A stretch of DNA of 30,751 nt from a virus. A model generated the notes under the pieces. It had not been told where the DNA came from. It was given only the letters and a program-made list of their open reading frames with translations, and searched no databases. The position numbers were made by a program, and so were the translations under genes. The DNA lies in the IMG/VR virus record IMGVR_UViG_3300046616_000601, positions 1 through 30,751 of that record; one strand, written 5' to 3'. Shown piece by piece: positions 13,890 to 21,139 of this stretch. Numbering within the stretch: position 1 is the stretch's first letter; every line of letters starts with the position of its first letter.

Positions 13890-14651
13890 ATGGCCATGTA
13901 CAATTTCGGTGCCGGGGTGCTGTGGGGCACCCCGACCTTCGACGCGACGGGCGCGGCGATCGCCAATCCCACGCCGCTGATGCTGGCGGTGACGCAGGAA
14001 GTCTCGATCGACATCCAGGGCGACATCAAGGAGCTATATGGCTCCAACCAGTTCCCGGTCGCGGTCGGCCGCGGTAAGATGAAGATCACCGGCAAGGCCA
14101 AATACGGCCAGTTCAACGGCGCGGTGATGAACAGCCTGTTCTTTGGTCAGACGGTGACGTCGAGCCTGTATAGCATTGTCAACGACGTCACGGGCGCGAC
14201 GATTCCGTCGACACCGTTCACGATCACCCCGACCGTACCGGGCAGCGGCACCTGGGCAGGCGACCTGGGCGTACGAGACTCCAGCGGCAACCCGATGACG
14301 CGCGTCGCCTCCGCCCCCACCGCAGGTCAATATAGCGTCACCGCCGGCGCGTATCTGTTCGCTGCCGCCGATACCGGCAAACTGGTCTTCATCAACTACA
14401 GCTACACCGCGACGTCCACCGTCGCGAAGACCTCCATCGTACAGAACATCCAGATGGGTCAGGCGCCCACTTTCCGCGCCGATTTCTTCAACCAGCTTGG
14501 CGGCAACGGCCTGGCGCTGACCTTGTTCGCCTGTGTGTCGAACAAGCTCGCGCTGCAGACCAAGATCGATGACTTCATGATCCCGGAACTTGATTTCTCG
14601 GCGTTCGCCGATCCGTCGGGTAACGTGCTGAAATGGGGGTCGGCGCAGTAA
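13890..14651 (+). CDS. Major tail (tube) protein
   Basis: A 253-residue tube subunit of a long non-contractile tail. The N-terminal part has TPLMLAVTQEVSIDIQGDIK then ELYGSNQFPVAVGRGKMKI, a pattern typical of siphophage tube proteins, in which Lys/Gly-rich strands lead into TGKAKYGQFNGAVMNSLFFG. A central insert (about 90-165) is Thr/Ser/Pro rich and looks like a surface domain. The C-terminal third returns to tube-like strands (MGQAPTFRADFFNQLGGNGL) and ends in LALQTKIDDFMIPELDFSAF. Start ATG 13890 has GGAGA 6 nt upstream; a second ATG two codons later is also possible. The gene stands directly after a terminator and before the chaperone genes, as in lambda-like tail modules. Confidence 0.85.
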   Translation: MAMYNFGAGVLWGTPTFDATGAAIANPTPLMLAVTQEVSIDIQGDIKELYGSNQFPVAVGRGKMKITGKAKYGQFNGAVMNSLFFGQTVTSSLYSIVNDVTGATIPSTPFTITPTVPGSGTWAGDLGVRDSSGNPMTRVASAPTAGQYSVTAGAYLFAAADTGKLVFINYSYTATSTVAKTSIVQNIQMGQAPTFRADFFNQLGGNGLALTLFACVSNKLALQTKIDDFMIPELDFSAFADPSGNVLKWGSAQ

Positions 14652-14652
14652 T

Positions 14653-15027
14653 ATGGCTAAGATCCACATCCTTGGGCGCGATTTCGCGATCGCGCCCTAT
14701 AAGCTCGGCGAATTGCGCCGGGCCGCGCCATTCATCGACAACATTCAGCGGAAAACCGACGGCAGCGGGTCGCTGTCCGACCTGATGGACTCGGCAGTCG
14801 ACCTGCTCAACGTGCTGTCGATCGGGCTGGTCAAGGTCGATCCGATGCTGACGCCCGATTATCTGGAGGCGAATGTATCGATGGACGAGTTCGTCGGACT
14901 GCAGAAGGCCTTTGTGGAACTGAGCGAGGAATCGGGACTGCAGCGCAAGGGGGAAGCGACGGCTCCCCCGGCGGCAGTGCCGGAGGGAGCCTCGAGCGAG
15001 CACTTATCGACCTCGTCCACGATCTGA
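14653..15027 (+). CDS. Tail assembly chaperone (gpG-like)
   Basis: A 124-residue tail assembly chaperone, the short product of a G/GT-type gene. Positions 1-95 contain the conserved helical part (YKLGELRRAAPFIDNIQRK and SLSDLMDSAVDLLNVLSIG). The last 25 residues of this frame (ATAPPAAVPEGASSEHLSTS) look unstructured and end at TGA 15025-15027, as expected for the unshifted product. Start ATG 14653 lies immediately after the major tail stop. The gene contains a G-run and a strong stem-loop positioned as a -1 frameshift signal, and an open -1 frame follows, so most copies should be this protein and a minority the extended form. Confidence 0.82.
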   Translation: MAKIHILGRDFAIAPYKLGELRRAAPFIDNIQRKTDGSGSLSDLMDSAVDLLNVLSIGLVKVDPMLTPDYLEANVSMDEFVGLQKAFVELSEESGLQRKGEATAPPAAVPEGASSEHLSTSSTI

Positions 15028-15338
15028 TCGCCGCCGGGATCGAAGGCGGATCCAAGCGGGCGATCGAGGCGGAATGGGATCTGTTCGACGTCGAGGCGCA
15101 GTATCGCGTCTGGCGCCGAACCGGCCCGCCGCTCAACATCGCCGCGGTCGCGATCGCGCGATCACTGGGAGTCGACCTGACCCCCGCGGAGCGCTCGCGA
15201 GAAAGCGAACCGCGCGACATCGAGCCCGACCGCCCGACCCTGGCCGGACTGGCCGCGAATGTCGCGATGCCCGTCGCCGGCGGCGACACGCAAGCGGCAT
15301 CGCGCGCCATCCTGACGAAATTGAAGGAGATGACATGA
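14653..15338 (+). CDS. Tail assembly chaperone, -1 frameshift product (gpGT-like)
   Basis: Predicted extended chaperone of about 228 residues: 100 codons in the starting frame, then a -1 shift at about 14952 into a frame open to TGA 15336-15338. The extension begins with a Gly/Ser linker (GSDGSPGGSAGGS) and continues LERALIDLVHDLIAAGIEGG, WDLFDVEAQYRVWRRTGPP and a helical ending LTKLKEMT. This frame has no usable start codon early enough to be its own gene, and it ends overlapping the tape measure ATG. In lambda and relatives the GT form recruits the tape measure protein to tube subunits, and the same role is inferred here. The exact slip codon is a prediction. Confidence 0.75.
14949..14991 (+). 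promoter_or_regulatory. Programmed -1 frameshift signal
   Basis: Codons AAG GGG GAA (14947-14955) contain five G's, so a P-site GGG can re-pair after slipping back one base. Five bases later begins a stem, GGCTCCCCCGGC (14961-14972), loop GGCAGT, and GCCGGAGGGAGCC (14979-14991): 12 base pairs with one bulged A. The spacing is that of known stimulatory stem-loops. The heptamer is not the lambda GGGAAAG, and A-site re-pairing would be imperfect. Confidence 0.7.
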
Positions 15339-18274
15339 CCGACGCGGTGTTCATCCGGATCGTCGCCGACACATCCGGCGTGGGCGCCGCGTTGGAGGAG
15401 ATCAAGGACGGTCTGCGCGACCTGAAGAGCGTCGTTCGAGCCATGGCCGAAGGCTTTGCGCAAGGCTTCGACGGCATTCGCAATGCCGCGGCACTGGGCG
15501 AGCAGGCGATCGACGACTTCAACACCAGCCTGCGAGCTGCGAAGCCGGACGAATTTGCCTCATCCCTCAACAAGGCAACCCAATCCGCCACCGCGCATGC
15601 CAAGGCGATCAAGCAAACCGCTACCGAAGCGCGTACGGCCGCAAGCACCATCGCGGCGTTCGGCAGCGCGATCGGCGCGGCGTTCGCGATCGGCCAGCAA
15701 TTGTTCGGCGCCGGCCAGAAGGTCGCCGAGATCGCCGTCGAAATGGGCAAGGCGTCCGAGGAGACCAATAAGTTCGCCCAGCGCCTCGGTATGTCGACGC
15801 GGCAGGTACAATTGCTGCAGGCGATGTCTAAGGCGACCGGCGTCGATTTCGATAAATTGTCCAATGGCACCGCCACCTTGGCCAAGAATTTCGCCAAGAG
15901 CCCCGAAGCCTTCAAAAAGCTGGGTATCGACATCAAGGCCGGGTCGGACCAGATGACGATCCTGACCGCGGTCGCGGACAAGTTCGCCAAGACCGCCGAC
16001 GGGCCGCAAAAGACCGCGACGGCGTTCAAGCTGATGGGCAGCAGCGCGTCCGAGATGATCCCGTTCCTCAACCAGGGTGCGGACGGTCTCGCAAACCTTA
16101 CGCAAAAGGCGCAGGAATACGGCACCGTCAATGACGATGCCGTCCAGAAGGGATTGGCGCTCGCCGGTAGCGTCAACGAAGCCAAACTCGCATGGTCGGG
16201 TCTCAGCCAGACGTTGACGGCGGCTTTCGGCCCGGTGTTGAAGGAAGTGGTCGACGACTTCAATTCGATGGTGGCGGCCCTCACCAAGTCGTATGAATCC
16301 GGCGGGGCGGCTAAGATCATCTTCGATGGCCTCTCGGAAGCATTCTCGGCCCTCATCCAAATGGCGAGCGACCTGCTCGGCGGGCTGGAAGGCCTGTTTG
16401 AGGTCACCGGCGGCGACAGCGTCGACTGGAGCAAGGAGATCAAGGACACGATCGACGAGGCTGTGTCCGGCTTCAAGGAAATGATCGTCCAGATCGTCTG
16501 GTTCGTCGCGAAAACCGAGGAGCAATATTACCTTTCCCGCTACCACACCGAAACATGGTGGGCGGGCGTCAAGCAGACTTATGACGACTTCATGCTGGGC
16601 GTCGACCAGATCGTTGCCAAGGTCCAGGTGCTCGGTATGGTCGTGCAGCAAGCGCTCAACTTTCAGTGGGGGGACATTGCGGCGACCTGGGACAAGGGGA
16701 TGGCCCAGATCCAGGATGTCGTCGCGCGCCGTGGCGCAATGATCGCCGCCGAGGCCGCGAAGGCGAAGGCGGACGCTCAAAAGAACCTGCTCGATGCAGC
16801 TCTGGTCGGCATGAAATATACCGGCTGGTTCATGAATTTCATGAAACCGGGCGCGCCGGCTTCCAAGGGCATCCAGTCGAGAACCGGTGACGGTGGCGGC
16901 GGCGATAACAACGGCAAATCGTCCAAGGCCGGTCCTGCCGCAAGCAACAAGAAGAACGTGGTCGACGAGGATCGCGCCGAACTTCAGGATCGGCTGCTCG
17001 CCGAAAAGAATTGGGGCGCGAACGCGGCGCAGATCGAGTTCGATTTCTGGAAAGAGAAGCAGACCGCCGCCAATTTGGGCGCCGAGGACCTGAAGGCGAT
17101 CGACAAGGAAATCCTGAAGGCCCGGCAGGCCGCCATGAAGGAGGGCCAGCAACAGGAGATCGCCGGCATCAAGTCGACGCTTGCGATCGACATCGACGCC
17201 GCCAAAACCAAGATCGCTCTGGCCAAAGCCGGACTGCAGGACAGGCTCGACGCCATCGACGAAGAGGAGCGCGCCGGCCGGATCGGTACGGTCCAGGCGA
17301 TCACCACGCGCGCCAATCTCAACCAGCGGCTCCGGGAGCTGGATAACGATGCCGCGACGGCTGAGTATAAGGCGAAACTCGACGCGCTGGACCAAGAGCT
17401 CAAGATCGCCCATCTGAGCTATGACGTAGCCCTCGATCTCACGCGGCAGAAAACCGAGCTCGAGAAGGAATATCAGAATCGCATCCGCGTGTTGAACGCG
17501 CAGAACGCGACAGCGATGGCGAAGGATAACAACACCGCCACCGACGCGATCCGCGCCAAGTGGCAGAGCGTTTTTCAACCGGTCGTCCAAGCCTGGTCGC
17601 AGTCAATGCGGGGGATGCTCCAGGGAACCACTAACCTGCGTAAAGCCCTGCTGAGCATCGGCAGCGCGATCGAACAGGAAGCCTTCGAGTGGATCGCAAA
17701 AGTACTGACGCGGTTTTTGGTGGCAGAAGCCACTAAAACGGGCGCTGCCGAAGCAGGCGCCGCCGCGCGGAGCGGAATCGAGGAAGCGGCGTCGGTCAAG
17801 TCGATCGCCCTGAGCGCGATCACGGCGTTGAAACAGATCGTCCACCAGGCCGCGGTCGCCGCCGCCGGCGCCTATGCCGCGATCGCCCGCATTCCCTATG
17901 TCGGGCCGGTGCTGGCGCCCGCCGCGGCAGCCGCCGCGCTCTATGGGGTCTACGCGCTCGGCAAATCCGTCTTGAGCGCAGAAGGCGGCCTGGGCGAGGT
18001 ACCCTCAGACGGAACATTGATCAGCGCGCATGCCCGCGAGATGGTGCTTCCGGCCAATCTCGCCGTGCCGCTGCGGCAAATGTTGCTGTCGGGCGGCGCG
18101 GCGAACAACAATGCGCCGCGCGCGGCAAACGATGGCGGCACCGCCTTCCACTACCATGATCACGCGGGCACCCGCACGCCAGCGGACATCACGGCCAACC
18201 TCGACGCATTTGCCAGGACGATCAAGAAGGCCCACCGCGCCGGCAAGCTCGGCTTCGCGCTTCCAGCGAGTTAG
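15335..18274 (+). CDS. Tail tape measure protein
   Basis: A 979-residue tape measure protein, which sets tail length and is ejected ahead of DNA. It has helical N-terminal repeats (IRIVADTSGVGAALEEIKDG), a hydrophobic segment at about 102-128 (AAFGSAIGAAFAIGQQLFGA), and KLGIDIKAGSDQMTILTAVA and LMGSSASEMIPFLNQGADGL modules, which are the phage tape-measure core signatures. Long coiled coils at about 540-740 follow, then a second hydrophobic stretch at about 838-880 (AVAAAGAYAAIARIPYVGPV). ATG 15335 is chosen because AAGGAG (15324-15329) is 5 nt upstream and it overlaps the chaperone-extension stop. At about 0.15 nm per residue such a protein would correspond to a tail near 150 nm. The stop overlaps the opposing gene by four bases. 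Confidence 0.9.
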   Translation: MTDAVFIRIVADTSGVGAALEEIKDGLRDLKSVVRAMAEGFAQGFDGIRNAAALGEQAIDDFNTSLRAAKPDEFASSLNKATQSATAHAKAIKQTATEARTAASTIAAFGSAIGAAFAIGQQLFGAGQKVAEIAVEMGKASEETNKFAQRLGMSTRQVQLLQAMSKATGVDFDKLSNGTATLAKNFAKSPEAFKKLGIDIKAGSDQMTILTAVADKFAKTADGPQKTATAFKLMGSSASEMIPFLNQGADGLANLTQKAQEYGTVNDDAVQKGLALAGSVNEAKLAWSGLSQTLTAAFGPVLKEVVDDFNSMVAALTKSYESGGAAKIIFDGLSEAFSALIQMASDLLGGLEGLFEVTGGDSVDWSKEIKDTIDEAVSGFKEMIVQIVWFVAKTEEQYYLSRYHTETWWAGVKQTYDDFMLGVDQIVAKVQVLGMVVQQALNFQWGDIAATWDKGMAQIQDVVARRGAMIAAEAAKAKADAQKNLLDAALVGMKYTGWFMNFMKPGAPASKGIQSRTGDGGGGDNNGKSSKAGPAASNKKNVVDEDRAELQDRLLAEKNWGANAAQIEFDFWKEKQTAANLGAEDLKAIDKEILKARQAAMKEGQQQEIAGIKSTLAIDIDAAKTKIALAKAGLQDRLDAIDEEERAGRIGTVQAITTRANLNQRLRELDNDAATAEYKAKLDALDQELKIAHLSYDVALDLTRQKTELEKEYQNRIRVLNAQNATAMAKDNNTATDAIRAKWQSVFQPVVQAWSQSMRGMLQGTTNLRKALLSIGSAIEQEAFEWIAKVLTRFLVAEATKTGAAEAGAAARSGIEEAASVKSIALSAITALKQIVHQAAVAAAGAYAAIARIPYVGPVLAPAAAAAALYGVYALGKSVLSAEGGLGEVPSDGTLISAHAREMVLPANLAVPLRQMLLSGGAANNNAPRAANDGGTAFHYHDHAGTRTPADITANLDAFARTIKKAHRAGKLGFALPAS

Positions 18275-18900
18275 AGCGGAGTCCGCTTGGCGGATTGGGC
18301 CGCGTCACCTGCGTTCGCCAGGCGATCATATTCGTCGGTGGAAACAAGAAGTTCGCCCGCTCTGACACTGCTGGCGACGGACTGATAATCGACCGTGAAC
18401 CCGCTGCGTTTCCAGACGACGTGCTTGGCCAATACCGAAATCTTACCGACGATCCGGCGATCCTCGTCGGCCGAGGTCGGTTTGCCGAACTTGGCGGTTA
18501 GCTGAGCGATAATGTAAGCGGCGCCCTCGTAGCCGGGTGTCGCAGCTTCTATCGCGATGACCTTGTCGCTGCCCTTCGAAAAATACACCCCTATCATGTT
18601 GGCGGTGCTGAGCTCGGGAGTCTGCTCGCGAGTGAAGACCACAGCCCCCTTCCTGAGGGCCGCCCAGCCCAATTCGTACGGCTGTTGAACGCAAGTCACC
18701 GGTTGCTCCATCTCATAGGCGGGCACGCCGTCGGAACCGGCGGGCACACCCTCCATGTGTCGGCATTCCGGCAGCGTCACGGGCGCGCCCAATTGCAGGC
18801 CGAACACCGACGGGAGCGTTTGTGCGCTTGCCGCACCAGCCGACAGGCAAGCCGCGGGCAACAGTAACCATTTGATCTTGCGCTTTACTCTACCGACCAT
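18271..18900 (-). CDS. Exported protein of unknown function
   Basis: A 209-residue protein with a clear Sec signal peptide: basic VGRVKRKIK, hydrophobic WLLLPAACLSAGAA, and a likely cleavage after ASA before QTLPS. The mature part has paired Cys (PECRH and VTCVQQ, probably disulfide bonded) and LQLGAPVTLPEC, a motif I associate with small exported proteins of proteobacteria but cannot name. Later segments (GYEGAAYIIAQLTAKFGKPT) look like one alpha/beta domain. ATG 18898-18900 is preferred to the GTG two codons upstream. It is the only minus-strand gene between tape measure and tail-tip genes and overlaps the tape measure stop, so it is a likely accessory (moron) gene expressed from its own promoter. 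The function is unknown. Confidence 0.7.
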   Translation of the reverse strand: MVGRVKRKIKWLLLPAACLSAGAASAQTLPSVFGLQLGAPVTLPECRHMEGVPAGSDGVPAYEMEQPVTCVQQPYELGWAALRKGAVVFTREQTPELSTANMIGVYFSKGSDKVIAIEAATPGYEGAAYIIAQLTAKFGKPTSADEDRRIVGKISVLAKHVVWKRSGFTVDYQSVASSVRAGELLVSTDEYDRLANAGDAAQSAKRTPL

Positions 18901-19188
18901 AACCACCCCGCCATGCCTGTTCCGTGAAGTGCGACGCTACCATCCGGCCGGCGCATCGCAAGAGGGCCCGCGCGTCGATAGATCGAAAACGGAGCAAAAA
19001 GCTTCCCGCTTACCGTGACGGAGGCGACGGCTGCCACCGGCAAACCACGCCGCCAAGGACCCACCTGCCGTGCTGAAATCGCGAACCGGGACGCATTTGC
19101 GCGGACCGCGTCAGCGACGCTGCGACGGCAACGGCCTCGGCCCGATGGCACCCGACAACCAGCGCAGCCTATCCGATTGGAGACGAGA
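18901..19188. other. Intergenic region upstream of DUF2460 gene
   Basis: This 288-bp region should carry the promoter of the exported-protein gene and the leader of the DUF2460 gene. I see no confident -35/-10 pair on either strand. An extension of the DUF2460 frame upstream to GTG 19015 is possible, but its sequence is Arg-rich and not domain-like. Confidence 0.4.
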
Positions 19189-19845
19189 TTGCCCACGCTC
19201 TATCTGCCGACCCGCTGGCTCGTCACATCCGATCCGTCGATCGATGACCCCGACGTGTTCCCGACGCTGATCGGACAGTCGTTCCTGGTCGCGAAGACGC
19301 CGACTTGGGCGACGAAGATCGCGACGGCATCGTCGGGCCGCGAGCGCCGGCGCAAGACCTGGTCGTATCCGCGCTGGCAGTTCAAGGTATCGTATGAGGT
19401 GTTGCGCGATCTCCCCGCCACGCCAGACCTTGAGCGACTGGCGGCGTTCTTCCTGCTGCACGGTGGGCAATATCAGGAATTCTTCTTCTTCGACCCGGGC
19501 GACAACACCGTTGCGGCGCAGCGGTTCGGAGTCGGTGACGGCGTAACGACCAAGTTCCAGCTTGTTCGGAGCATGGCGTTCGGCAGCGCGACCTTTTCCG
19601 AGCCGATCGGCGGCGTGCTCGGAACGCCGACGGTGTTCGCGGATACCTCTCCGGTCGCCAGCTTCACGGTCGGTCAGCGCGGATCGATTACCTTCGCCAG
19701 CGCGCCCGCGGCGGGAAAAGTGCTGACCTGGACCGGACGCTTCATGTTCGTGTGCCGCTTCGACGAAGACGCGCTCGAGCTCAACCAGATGATGCAGAGC
19801 CTTTGGTCGCAGGACGGGCTCTCCTTCACCACGACCAAGGCCTGA
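19189..19845 (+). CDS. DUF2460 tail protein (GTA gp12-like)
   Basis: A 218-residue distal tail component of the DUF2460 family, present in the gene transfer agent tail-tip block. Diagnostic stretches: SFLVAKTPTWATKIATASSG, RERRRKTWSYPRWQFKVSYE and VLRDLPATPDLERLAAFFLL, then GGQYQEFFFFDPGDNTV. The last third (FMFVCRFDEDALELNQMMQS) is the usual ending with a Trp and a Thr/Lys tail. Start TTG 19189-19191 is preferred because GGAGA (19179-19183) lies 5 nt upstream and the length matches the family. It is followed by DUF2163, NlpC and tail-tip genes in the order seen in gene transfer agents and their phage relatives. Confidence 0.85.
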   Translation: MPTLYLPTRWLVTSDPSIDDPDVFPTLIGQSFLVAKTPTWATKIATASSGRERRRKTWSYPRWQFKVSYEVLRDLPATPDLERLAAFFLLHGGQYQEFFFFDPGDNTVAAQRFGVGDGVTTKFQLVRSMAFGSATFSEPIGGVLGTPTVFADTSPVASFTVGQRGSITFASAPAAGKVLTWTGRFMFVCRFDEDALELNQMMQSLWSQDGLSFTTTKA

Positions 19846-19847
19846 CC

Positions 19848-20714
19848 ATGAAAGCTGCATCGCCTGCACTGATCACCCTGCTCAACAGTGGGGCGGACTT
19901 TCAGATGGTCGACCTATGGACGATCACGCTGGTCGGCGGCGCCGTCATCCGGTGGTCGGGCAGCGACGTGCCGATCGTATCGGGCGGTCATACCTATGCG
20001 CTTGGCCCGATGATCGAGCGGCAGGATATCAGCGAGAAGATCGGGCTCGACGTCACAACCGTCGACATGACGATCACGGCAAACCCCGACGATTTGATCA
20101 ACGGCGTGCCGATCATCCCGTTCATCCGGGGACATGGGTTCGATGGCGCCAATGTCCGGCTGGATCGCGCGTTCCTGACCGATTGGAGCCTGCCGGTGGT
20201 CGGCACGGTGCTGAGATTTTCCGGGCGCGTCACCGCGATAAGCGCAATCACTGGCGACGGCGCAACGATTACGGTGTCGTCGTGGACCGTGTTGCTCAAC
20301 GCCAACATGCCGGCCAATCTGTATCAAGCGGCCTGCCTGCATGCGGTCTATGACAGGGGCTGCGCGCTCAATCCGGCGGCTTTCGCGGTGTCCGGGATTA
20401 TCGGCGCATCGCCGGCTCCAAAGCTCACGGTGTTCGACACCAGCCTGGCGCCACCGGCCAATGATTTCGCGCAGGGACGCATCGTGTTCACATCGGGACC
20501 GAACACCGGCATCTCAGCAACAGTGATGTCGAACGATGCGACGGGGCTGTTCCAACTCGTCTCTCCCCTCCCCGCACTGCCGGTCGCGGGGAATACCTTC
20601 ACCGCCTATCCGGGGTGCGACCTGACGCAGAGCCGGTGTTCGGTCCGTTTCAACAATCTTGGGCGGTTCAAGGCGACGCCGTACGTCCCGGTGCCGGAGA
20701 CGGCGTTCGGATGA
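19848..20714 (+). CDS. DUF2163/BR0599 tail protein (GTA gp13-like)
   Basis: A 288-residue baseplate/tail-tip hub-type protein. The N-terminal DUF2163 region includes LLNSGADFQMVDLWTITLVG and YALGPMIERQDISEKIGLDV with VDMTITANPDDL. The C-terminal BR0599-type region has LYQAACLHAVYDRGCALNPA and ends in the conserved cysteine cluster PGCDLTQSRCSVRFNNLGRF, where C and RFNN positions match gene transfer agent gp13-type proteins, some of which bind an Fe-S cluster there. ATG 19848 follows the previous stop by two bases, and the stop overlaps the NlpC ATG (ATGA). Confidence 0.85.
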   Translation: MKAASPALITLLNSGADFQMVDLWTITLVGGAVIRWSGSDVPIVSGGHTYALGPMIERQDISEKIGLDVTTVDMTITANPDDLINGVPIIPFIRGHGFDGANVRLDRAFLTDWSLPVVGTVLRFSGRVTAISAITGDGATITVSSWTVLLNANMPANLYQAACLHAVYDRGCALNPAAFAVSGIIGASPAPKLTVFDTSLAPPANDFAQGRIVFTSGPNTGISATVMSNDATGLFQLVSPLPALPVAGNTFTAYPGCDLTQSRCSVRFNNLGRFKATPYVPVPETAFG

Positions 20715-21139
20715 CGCGCGAGGATGTAGTGCGCGAGGCACTCGGCTGGGAAGGAACGCCGTACCATCATCGGGCGCGGTTGCGCGGCGTCGGGGTCGAC
20801 TGCGCGATGCTGCCGGCGGCGGTCTATGAAGCGGTCGGGCTGATCCCGCGGGTCGAGCCCGATTACTCGCCGCAATGGATGCTGCATCGGGACGAGGAGC
20901 AGTTCCTGGGCTGGGTCACGCGGTTCGCGCGCGAGATTCCGCGCGAGGCTGTCGGGCCCGGCGACCTGGCGATCTGGAAATACGGTCGCTGTTATTCGCA
21001 CGCGGCGATCGTCATCGACCTGCCCGAAGTGCTGCACGCCGTGATCCGCGGCGGCGGCGTGGTGCGCGGGAATGCCGATCGCGACGAGGAGTTGTGTTCC
21101 CGGCCGGTCAAATTCTTCACCCTGTTCGAGGATCAATGA
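20711..21139 (+). CDS. NlpC/P60 tail peptidase (GTA gp14-like)
   Basis: A 142-residue cysteine peptidase of the NlpC/P60 group, likely cutting peptidoglycan stems during DNA injection. The catalytic Cys is in GVGVDCAMLPAAV (C31) and the His in YGRCYSHAAIVIDL (H97). Family members usually have a small residue plus Gly after the Cys; here Ala-Met replaces it, which is unusual. The protein also carries a WEGTPYHHRARL start typical of phage forms. Start ATG 20711 overlaps the upstream stop and its own stop overlaps the next ATG, a fully coupled cluster. Confidence 0.85.
   Translation: MTREDVVREALGWEGTPYHHRARLRGVGVDCAMLPAAVYEAVGLIPRVEPDYSPQWMLHRDEEQFLGWVTRFAREIPREAVGPGDLAIWKYGRCYSHAAIVIDLPEVLHAVIRGGGVVRGNADRDEELCSRPVKFFTLFEDQ

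Noticed and set aside
15852-15868. Operator-like half site (TTGTCCAA) inside the tape measure gene
   Set aside because: One good arm only, within a coding sequence and not near a promoter; expected by chance.
15560-17590. 676-codon open frame opposite the tape measure gene
   Set aside because: It is an antisense shadow of the tape measure gene in GC-rich DNA, has no domain-like sequence, no promoter or ribosome-binding site, and the plus-strand protein is well supported.
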